Translations under genes and position numbers: made by a program
Notes under the pieces: model-generated
What the model saw: only the letters and a program-made list of their open reading frames with translations
Told to the model about the DNA's origin: nothing
Database searches by the model: none
Shown: piece after piece, positions 18,301 through 23,384 of the stretch
Layout: every line of letters starts with the position of its first letter
Numbering within the stretch: position 1 is the first letter of the stretch
Assembly: GCA_017935785.1 (NCBI GenBank)
Contig: JAGBGU010000004.1
Coordinates: 1 to 41,812 of the forward strand
Direction of reading: 5' to 3'
Source: Bacteroidaceae bacterium
Lineage (GTDB): Bacteria > Bacteroidota > Bacteroidia > Bacteroidales > Bacteroidaceae
Length of the DNA stretch: 41,812 nt

Positions 18301-19027
18301 GGCTGTCACCCCAGAGATCCATGTTGATAAGCTGTTCCAGTATGGCGTAGTATGCCTCGGCTGATTCGCGGTCTCCGTATTGGCCGGGCAATGTACCCAG
18401 GTTGTATTCTTCCATACCTCCCCAGTAGTAGGCGTCGTGGGTGTTCAGGTAGTCTGTAACCAGCTGGTTGTACAGCTCATATTCGCCTGGCTGATAGAGG
18501 TTGATTTCTGCAGCATGCCAGTATATGCGGAATCCTGCACTAGTACCTTGGCAGTCAATGGGAGTGAAGCGGATGTACTTTACGGGTTCGGGGATGGTCC
18601 ATGCCTTGGAGGTGAACTCCAGACCTGCTGCGGCATTTTCCAATACAAGTGTGTCAATGGGAATTTCAATGCTGAAGTCTTCGGTAAGAGAACCGGTGAG
18701 GACAGCCTTGCTGGGGTGGTCGTTGGCGCAGTTGTTGCCACGACGCTTGATCCAAAGTACCATGTTTCCCTCCATAACTTCGGGTAACTGAATCTGCAAC
18801 CAGTGTAAATCACCTTGTTTAGTGTTGTGGTAGTCTGAATGCCAATGGGTATTGAAATCCATGTCGCACAGATATTCAATGTGCTGGCCTTCTGAGGAAT
18901 CGCTAAACGGACTGCTCAGCTGGTCCGCACTGGTAATCAGAGGATCACCGAAATCGCCTGGCTGTGCCCATACAGCAGTGCTGCACAAACACATCAACGC
19001 AAAAAGAAAAGAAGTAATTTTCTTCAT
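15347..19027 (-). CDS. Large secreted protein, two F5/8 type C (discoidin) domains, T9SS signal
   Basis: A 1226-residue paralogue of 10404-13976. The signal peptide is MKKITSFLFALMCLCSTAVWAQ. The first discoidin-like domain is at ~30-185 (LITSADQLSSPFSDS, MDFNTHWHSDYH, LQIQLPEV, WHAAEINLY). The second is at ~495-660 (LITRNDQFSSPLTH, LLDGNSSTHWHTKYG, FLDISFDEP, FFHMGGFQLF). A helical FIVAR-like stretch follows at ~680-810. The last ~40 residues are almost identical to those of the paralogue, ending GIYILNGVKVMVK, and form the likely T9SS sorting signal. It is probably a surface adhesin or glycan-binding protein; no enzyme domain is recognised. It is monocistronic, with promoter TATATTTG at 19079-19086 and a strong terminator at 15289-15314. 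Confidence 0.88.
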   Translation of the reverse strand: MKKITSFLFALMCLCSTAVWAQPGDFGDPLITSADQLSSPFSDSSEGQHIEYLCDMDFNTHWHSDYHNTKQGDLHWLQIQLPEVMEGNMVLWIKRRGNNCANDHPSKAVLTGSLTEDFSIEIPIDTLVLENAAAGLEFTSKAWTIPEPVKYIRFTPIDCQGTSAGFRIYWHAAEINLYQPGEYELYNQLVTDYLNTHDAYYWGGMEEYNLGTLPGQYGDRESAEAYYAILEQLINMDLWGDSRPSNEELAALLQQAEELFAKYKASLIEYSIPADGYYRIIANLDFYKDIDTGEMNEFDEPIMERTYMKKSMYALMDSTAGWHTLDLEDCRDIWYISRNEDNTVNMYNAATDMGFKSSGYPVGMTTAENALVMKFDWAGREEVTYNGETKERDIVYLRANEWATSGTYMHMMSHSRGAGEGDKLTTWAATFEKGAPYDSDKGTSEWWLEPVSNEEAQALIDAYAPIKNHDVLVLQYKELLGKAQTAMEVAQDFYKEGLITRNDQFSSPLTHATDGNINNLLDGNSSTHWHTKYGIVDISGVHFLDISFDEPIEGEMYAWIQRRGTGGSNDNPTMVSIYGSNDESSKENYVDFDNVGEITTPEDTMALRAITTEGWELIADSLSTPWTNGVVEVTTDRFTLNTPYKYIRLVCEASQGPDYGTRGFFHMGGFQLFKPVGTPQIETMGEVGTNMQAELDKAANTADEDLTIEDLNSLQAAYDAFVAILNDPTEMRNTVAQYKGYPEMLVVGDNVGYWASDAEANALTEAINAANAYDKAGSYDQEKLDEYTANIIAAAEAFMGAAKNISTDKWYRIQFPTEETYDKYGWSKGNTLNVTYDGGEYLFGALHGQYAAVAKYTDNEEYRGLIEVMENEEMREGDYMYFTELDNITNADAALFRFIEIGDSAYIIQNKASGLYINIYSTNSTEVRLSLDPTTFQVNPIGYGSMLMAGKSLAGAAKTNLHGKKANHRLVSWSSAEPSSNSGLWLEEAGDVNENDATKTVTRDLIAGQIYPVCQPAAIKTVNGSDVSIYTVAGTYTEGEESYVALNVISETQPGVPYIAIVGTPEDYIEGEEVTAEPYQFEQAFTGFAAQADSINGLIGTYAAATAESGAVIFNKNTAETAEQKIVEDEDGNFSTFDNRSVKAYSAYLKFGYQQVDPAGEYDLVIQINGTPTIMDGIESTLESVAKSGTVYDLSGRQVKKNATLNDLKGLGRGIYILNGVKVMVK

Positions 19028-19078
19028 AAAAAACGTTTTTAAATGATTGATAATTTGTTAAAAATGATTAAAACCGCG

Positions 19079-19086
19079 CAAATATA
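19079..19086 (-). promoter_or_regulatory. Bacteroidetes -7 element of the second discoidin-repeat gene
   Basis: The minus strand reads TATATTTG (TAnnTTTG), 51 bases upstream of the ATG at 19027. The leader length is the same as for the paralogue, whose -7 element is also 51 bases from its ATG. Confidence 0.65.
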
Positions 19087-19319
19087 CAACTTTTGTAACA
19101 TTCTTTTACTCATTTTCTTCAGATTAAATCCCCAGTTAACAAAAATTAACTAACGGGGTCGTTAAAGAACAGTAATGTAACAATCCCTTTCGTTTTATAT
19201 ATACATTATATATAATATAATACACGCACGAGAAACCTGCTTAACATCTGGGCAGGGGCGATATTGTAACAATTATACAAATTTTAACTTATATGTTGTG
19301 TGGTTTGGCAGAAAAATCG
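19087..19319. other. AT-rich divergent intergenic region
   Basis: The gap separates two divergent genes. It is strongly A/T rich, with TATATATACATTATATATAA-like sequence around 19197-19221 and two TTAACAAAAATTAACTAAC-like runs near 19136. I find no hairpin terminator, RNA gene or clear operator. It probably only holds the two promoters. Confidence 0.4.
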
Positions 19320-19327
19320 TATCTTCG
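19320..19327 (+). promoter_or_regulatory. Bacteroidetes promoter for 19357-20448
   Basis: A TATCTTCG -7 element is preceded by a TTG at 19296-19298 with 21 bases between, close to the Bacteroidetes -33/-7 arrangement. It lies 29 bases before the ATG at 19357. Confidence 0.6.
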
Positions 19328-19356
19328 CAATATCTAACGCAATAATACCCTGAGGA

Positions 19357-19887
19357 ATGAGATTTTTAGGCAACCCTTTTGTATGGCTGATGCGTATTCG
19401 CAACCGTAAGGGATATGGTGTGCATTCGCCCTTTGCCTTCAGTCTGATAACGGAAGTGATATATGAGGACGCACCTTATTATGATTTTGGCTGGCTGGAT
19501 TCCACACTGCCTTGGACATACCGTTTCCGTAAACAAAAAGGCTATCATCTGCTGTTGCGGTTGGCCAACTGGTACCAGCCAGACCTGATGTCTTTTCTTG
19601 GTATGTATGTAATGGAGTGGGACTATTTCTGTTGTGGATGTGCCCATGCCCGCAGAATAGAGGATTATCCGGACAGCAAAGAAAAATGTCTGATATTTAC
19701 AGACCGGCCGGATGACGGCATCATACCACATCTGCATAAGGATACCATGCTGATTCTGGACAATCTGCATCTGCACCGTGCATGGTTCAACAGTCTGCCT
19801 TCCGTGGTTACGTTTGACCTGTATGACATGGGAATCGCCTTTTTTGATCCCCAATACCATAAGCATAATTATATTGTTAATTTCTGA
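19357..19887 (+). CDS. Short methyltransferase-like Bacteroidales protein
   Basis: A 176-residue cytosolic protein. The N-terminus (NRKGYGVHSPFAFSLITEVIYEDAPYY) and the C-terminus (SVVTFDLYDMGIAFFDPQYHKHNYIVNF) match a family that I recall as class I SAM-methyltransferase-like in Bacteroidales. Those proteins are usually longer (about 230-260 residues). Here the middle is short and I do not see a clear glycine-rich SAM-binding loop, so it may be a reduced or inactive member. It is followed after 12 bases by the adenosyltransferase gene, with a promoter 30 bases upstream of this gene, so the two are likely one operon. The family assignment is from memory and only moderately sure. Confidence 0.65.
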   Translation: MRFLGNPFVWLMRIRNRKGYGVHSPFAFSLITEVIYEDAPYYDFGWLDSTLPWTYRFRKQKGYHLLLRLANWYQPDLMSFLGMYVMEWDYFCCGCAHARRIEDYPDSKEKCLIFTDRPDDGIIPHLHKDTMLILDNLHLHRAWFNSLPSVVTFDLYDMGIAFFDPQYHKHNYIVNF

Positions 19888-19899
19888 TCTCAGACAAAT

Positions 19900-20448
19900 A
19901 TGAAAAAGAGTAGCGTATATACGCGAACCGGTGATGACGGCACTACTGCGTTGGTAGGCGGAAAACGTGTGAGCAAGGCATCTTTGAAGCTGGAATCCTA
20001 CGGAACAGTGGATGAACTGAACAGCCAGTTGGGGCTGCTGCTTACCTATGTAACCGATGCCCAAGACCGTGAACAACTTTTGCGATGCCAATGTAACCTG
20101 TTTACCATAGGTGCGATGCTGGCTACCGAGCCAGAATATTGTAAGGAAGGTTTTCCACGTTCAGAGGTGGAGGCGATGGAACTGGCGATAGACCAGGCAA
20201 ATGAAGGGCTTCCGGGATGGCGTGGGTTTACGTTGCCGGGCGGCAGCCGTGCCGCTGCCATGGCACATGTATGCCGTACGGTATGCCGTAGGGCAGAGCG
20301 TATAATATGTGCCTTGGCGCAGGAAGAACCTGTAGACCCTCAATTGGCAGTCTATGTGAACCGTATGAGTGACTATTTGTATGTATTGGCGTGTAGAATT
20401 AACCATTTAGCAGGTGTGGAAGAAAATCTTTGGGAAAAAATGGTGTGA
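19900..20448 (+). CDS. Cob(I)yrinic acid a,c-diamide adenosyltransferase, PduO type
   Basis: A 182-residue cytosolic enzyme that transfers adenosyl from ATP to cob(I)alamin to make coenzyme B12. Family signatures are clear: YTRTGDDGTTALVGGKRVSK at residues ~6-25 (ATP-binding N-terminal motif), LESYGTVDELNSQLGLL at ~28-44, ...FTLPGGSRAAAMAHVCRTVCRRAERII near 108-134 with the conserved Arg and Glu, and NRMSDYLYVLACRINH near the C-terminus. The length is typical. The start at the ATG gives MKKSSVYTRTGD. It is the second gene after the methyltransferase-like gene, 12 bases away. It probably supplies adenosylcobalamin for methylmalonyl-CoA mutase in propionate production, which is inference from Bacteroidales physiology. 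Confidence 0.94.
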   Translation: MKKSSVYTRTGDDGTTALVGGKRVSKASLKLESYGTVDELNSQLGLLLTYVTDAQDREQLLRCQCNLFTIGAMLATEPEYCKEGFPRSEVEAMELAIDQANEGLPGWRGFTLPGGSRAAAMAHVCRTVCRRAERIICALAQEEPVDPQLAVYVNRMSDYLYVLACRINHLAGVEENLWEKMV

Positions 20449-20464
20449 AATAAAAAAGAAATTG

Positions 20465-20472
20465 TATCTTTG
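20465..20472 (+). promoter_or_regulatory. Bacteroidetes -7 element for the DUF2795 gene
   Basis: TATCTTTG is a perfect TAnnTTTG match, 44 bases before the ATG at 20517 and 16 bases after the adenosyltransferase stop. It suggests the DUF2795 gene has its own promoter. Confidence 0.65.
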
Positions 20473-20516
20473 CGCCCCAAGAAAAGCAAATATTTAACTT
20501 AATACAATAATATATT

Positions 20517-20738
20517 ATGTACTGGACATTGGAATTGGCCTCAAAACTGGAGGATGCGCCATGGCCCGCAACCAAAGAAGAACTGATTGACTATGCCACC
20601 CGTAGCGGTGCGCCAATGGAAGTAATAGAGAACTTGCAGGAAATAGAGGACGAAGGAGATATTTATGATAACATTGAAGAACTTTGGCCTGATTATCCTA
20701 CCAAGGAAGATTTTCTCTTCAACGAAGATGAGTATTAG
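20517..20738 (+). CDS. DUF2795 small acidic protein
   Basis: A 73-residue, strongly acidic protein. The core (APWPATKEELIDYATRSGAPMEVIENLQEI...EDIYDNIEELWPDYPT) matches the DUF2795 fold, a small helical domain found widely in bacteria and often annotated as hypothetical. The C-terminal FNEDEY tail is typical of the Bacteroidales form. It is cytosolic, with no signal peptide. The function is unknown. The own promoter and a stable palindrome at 20765-20805 isolate it from the GH97 gene that follows. Confidence 0.85.
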   Translation: MYWTLELASKLEDAPWPATKEELIDYATRSGAPMEVIENLQEIEDEGDIYDNIEELWPDYPTKEDFLFNEDEY

Positions 20739-20764
20739 TTTTGAGGGTAATGTACCCAAACAGC

Positions 20765-20805
20765 TAACGAGTTAAGTATGCAAAATTTGCATACTTAACT
20801 CGTTA
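20765..20805. repeat. Perfect 41-base inverted repeat between DUF2795 and GH97 genes
   Basis: The arms TAACGAGTTAAGTATGCAAA and the exact complement TTTGCATACTTAACTCGTTA flank a single central A (position 785 of the 20.7 kb block). There is no T-run after it, so it is not a classic terminator. It could act as a symmetric operator or as a terminator stem. A second small hairpin GGGTA/TACCC lies at 20745-20757. Confidence 0.7.
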
Positions 20806-20846
20806 ATTAGACAGTAGTAATCTGATTGAAAAACGATAGTTCTAAG

Positions 20847-22793
20847 ATGAAAAAAACAAGAATCCTTTCCTTTATTCTGATGGTTACAGCCAGCCTTTGT
20901 GGGTTTGCCCAGAAGGTGGTGACCGCCCAGAGTCCCGACGGACAGACAAGTGTGAGTGTAACGCTCTCAGACCGTATTTACTATGATGTAATCAGCCATA
21001 ATGAAACGTTGCTGAAGCAGAGTGTGATTGGCATGCAGTTGCGTGACAAGACCTTGGGTGCCAATCCCGTGCTGAAGAAGAAGAGTGTCCGTAGTGTAAA
21101 AGAGACGGTAAAGCCCCTTTTCCCTCTGAAGTTCAGTCAGGTGGAGAATAACTATACGCTGCTTACCCTGAACATGAAGGGTGGCTACGCTGTGGAATTC
21201 CGTCTTTATGATGATGGTGTGGCATGGCGCATGAAAACATCGTTCTCTGAAGAGATTGAGGTGATGCAGGAAAATACCGTATTCCAGTTGGCGGACAACT
21301 GCGAACTGGTTTTGCAGCAGCCCGGCGGCTTCAAGACCAGCTGCGAGGAGAATTATTCTGTTGTAAAGAGCAACGAGTGGAAGAAGGAGGACAGAATGTC
21401 TGAACTCCCCATTCTGATTATGGGCAAGAACCAGAAGATTCTGCTCAGCGAGTTTGATCTCTATGACTATCCCGGTCTTTTCCTGAAGGGCAATTCGGAC
21501 AACAGCCTCTCGGCCATCCAACCCAAGAATCCGTTGGAATATGAGGATGACGGAGACCGTAGACAGCGTATTCTCAAGGAAGCGGACTATATAGCCAAGA
21601 CAAGCGGAACCCGTACCTTCCCCTGGCGCTATATGCTCATCACCCAAGAGGACGGCCGTCTGGCGGAAAACAGAATGCCCATGCGTCTGGCTCCGGAGTG
21701 TAAGATTGAAGACACCAGTTGGATCAAACCCGGCCTAACCTGCTGGGACTGGCTTAACGGTATTCCCTACGGGCCGGATGTAACTTTCGAGGGTGGCATC
21801 AACCTGGAAACCTATAAATACTTTGTGGATTTTGCCTCACGCAACGGTATTCCATATATTATTATGGACGAGGGCTGGGCGCTGAACACCCGCGACCCCT
21901 ATCGTACAAATCCCAAGGTGAATCTGCCCGAACTTATCCGCTATGCCAAGTCAAAGAATGTGGGAATCTGGGTCTGGCTGCCTTGGCTCACCGTAGAACA
22001 TCACATGGATCTCTTCGAGAAATTTGAGGAATGGGGCATTGTCGGGACAAAGATAGACTTTATGGACCGTCAGGACCAGTGGATGATCGACTTCTACGAG
22101 CGTGTGGCTAAGAAAGCTGCCGAGCATCATGTAATGATAGATTTCCACGGAGCCTTCCATCCCAGCGGTCTGGATTACCGCTATCCCAACGTGCTGACCT
22201 ACGAGGGTGTTCGCGGAATGGAATTTAACGGCAGTTGCAAGCCCAAGAACAGCATTTGGCTCCCCTTCCTGCGCGGTGCAGTCGGTCCAATGGACTATAC
22301 TCCCGGTCCCATGATCTGTTATCAGCCTGAGGTTCATCATGGCAACCGTCCTTTCTGTTCAGGAGTAGGTACCAAGGCATATCATCTGGCTGCTTTTGTC
22401 CTCTTTGAAAGCAATCTGCAGATGCTGATGGACAATCCTTGCCGCTATGATGAATGGCCCGACTGCCGAGACTTCATTACCGGTGTTCCCGTAAACTGGG
22501 ACGAGACCCGTGTGCTGGCGGCAGAGGCCGGACAGTATATCGTAATGGCTAAGCGCAAGGGTGACAAGTGGTATGTCGGCGGAATCACCAACGAGACCAA
22601 GCGCGAGGTGGAAGTTACGCTCAGCGTTCTGCCCGAAGGAAAGGACATGAAGATGACCTCGTTTGTGGATGGTGTGAATGCCAACCGTATGGCAATGGAT
22701 TACCGTCGTGAACAAATGTCGGTAAACAAGAACACCAAGCTCCAAATCAAGATGGCTCGTAACGGCGGATTTGCGGCTGTAATTGAAAAATGA
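20847..22793 (+). CDS. GH97 glycoside hydrolase, retaining type (alpha-galactosidase-like)
   Basis: A 648-residue secreted glycosidase. I chose ATG 20847 over the longer TTG frame because it starts a signal peptide (MKKTRILSFILMVTASLCGFA). The N-terminal GH97 beta-sandwich (~22-270), central TIM barrel (~290-560) and C-terminal beta domain (~570-648) are all present. Typical family strings include PGLTCWDWLNGIPYGPDV, YIIMDEGWALNTRDPY and CYQPEVHHGNRPF. At the catalytic centre, KIDFMDRQDQ places an Asp at D404, the position of the nucleophile in retaining GH97 enzymes; E453 or E459 in TYEGVRGMEFN may be the acid/base. The retaining mechanism and alpha-galactoside preference are inferred from family knowledge, not seen. 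A terminator follows at 22877. Confidence 0.92.
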   Translation: MKKTRILSFILMVTASLCGFAQKVVTAQSPDGQTSVSVTLSDRIYYDVISHNETLLKQSVIGMQLRDKTLGANPVLKKKSVRSVKETVKPLFPLKFSQVENNYTLLTLNMKGGYAVEFRLYDDGVAWRMKTSFSEEIEVMQENTVFQLADNCELVLQQPGGFKTSCEENYSVVKSNEWKKEDRMSELPILIMGKNQKILLSEFDLYDYPGLFLKGNSDNSLSAIQPKNPLEYEDDGDRRQRILKEADYIAKTSGTRTFPWRYMLITQEDGRLAENRMPMRLAPECKIEDTSWIKPGLTCWDWLNGIPYGPDVTFEGGINLETYKYFVDFASRNGIPYIIMDEGWALNTRDPYRTNPKVNLPELIRYAKSKNVGIWVWLPWLTVEHHMDLFEKFEEWGIVGTKIDFMDRQDQWMIDFYERVAKKAAEHHVMIDFHGAFHPSGLDYRYPNVLTYEGVRGMEFNGSCKPKNSIWLPFLRGAVGPMDYTPGPMICYQPEVHHGNRPFCSGVGTKAYHLAAFVLFESNLQMLMDNPCRYDEWPDCRDFITGVPVNWDETRVLAAEAGQYIVMAKRKGDKWYVGGITNETKREVEVTLSVLPEGKDMKMTSFVDGVNANRMAMDYRREQMSVNKNTKLQIKMARNGGFAAVIEK

Positions 22794-22876
22794 CGGAATA
22801 CTGCCCATTAAGCATTTGTGGGCGGATGATGAGGGAGCAGTAACGTAATTTGTTTCTACCAAGAAATAACCGATAG

Positions 22877-22934
22877 GCAAAAGGCAATGTGGACAAAGCA
22901 TATAGGCTTTCAAACATTGCTTTTTGCTTTTTTT
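22877..22934 (+). terminator. Terminator after GH97
   Basis: The arms GCAAAAGGCAATGT and ACATTGCTTTTTGC pair with one G-U wobble and are followed by seven T. The stem is long (14 bp) with a 23-base loop. It ends GH97 transcription about 80 bases past the stop. Confidence 0.8.
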
Positions 22935-23103
22935 ACACAAATCGGTCAACAGGCTGTTACGCGCTAATGAAGCCATCTTTTTGTCATATGTTTCGTCGTT
23001 TCTCGGTTACAATGGAACCCCATTGCGCCCTCAAACCGGCAAAACATCTGTTCAAAAATAAAGGCTATTATCATCATAACGCTATTGACCGATTTGGTTT
23101 TAA
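22935..23103. other. Non-coding gap before the hairpin cluster
   Basis: After the GH97 terminator the sequence up to 23103 has no convincing gene, promoter or RNA. A frame that could begin at 22889 runs through the terminator and I do not accept it as coding. Confidence 0.4.
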
Positions 23104-23214
23104 GGCCGTAAAGGCCAAAATGCATGCAACTGCGTTTCGCATGGCATTATGGTGCATAGCCCAACGCATGCTGTTGCGTTGGTCATCGCAACGGTATCCG
23201 ATCGCCATCGCACC
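23104..23214. repeat. Hairpin-dense intergenic sequence
   Basis: The gap contains GGCCGTAAAGGCC (23104-23116), TGCATGCA (23121-23128), TGCG/CGCA around 23131-23141, and a perfect 8 bp hairpin CCAACGCA/TGCGTTGG at 23161-23182. An outer stem GGTGC/GCACC at 23151-23214 could enclose the last hairpin and a further small one. The arrangement recalls the bracketing hairpin mosaic but the sequences differ. It may be another intergenic repeat family. Confidence 0.5.
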
Positions 23215-23348
23215 CTATTGCCTTTTCTGGGCAGTATAGCTTCGTTTTTATTCCCGTACAATTCTTTTCTTTTTGCCATACAAATGCAGTTATGAATGTT
23301 TTATCCAATTTGCCCTTTTCCTGTAGCGTTTACCTCGTAATAATTGCC

Positions 23349-23356
23349 TATCTTTG
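23349..23356 (+). promoter_or_regulatory. Bacteroidetes promoter of the GH106-like gene
   Basis: TATCTTTG at 23349-23356, with GTTTACC ~20 bases upstream as a -33-like element. It lies 28 bases before the ATG at 23385, which rules out the in-frame start at 23292. Confidence 0.75.
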
Positions 23357-23384
23357 CAGTGTTAAGTACAGAAAAACATGTTGT

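Noticed and set aside
19087..19319. Possible replication origin in the AT-rich gap
   Set aside because: AT-rich sequence is present but no DnaA-box cluster or dnaA/dnaN neighbour; the promoters of two divergent genes explain it.
23151..23214. Possible tRNA-like cloverleaf
   Set aside because: The outer stem is only 5 bp, there is no T-loop GTTCRA sequence and no anticodon arm of normal size.
22889..23239. 116-codon frame on the plus strand
   Set aside because: It starts at a GTG inside the GH97 terminator loop and then runs through the hairpin-dense block. Its residues mirror the short repeats rather than a protein fold.
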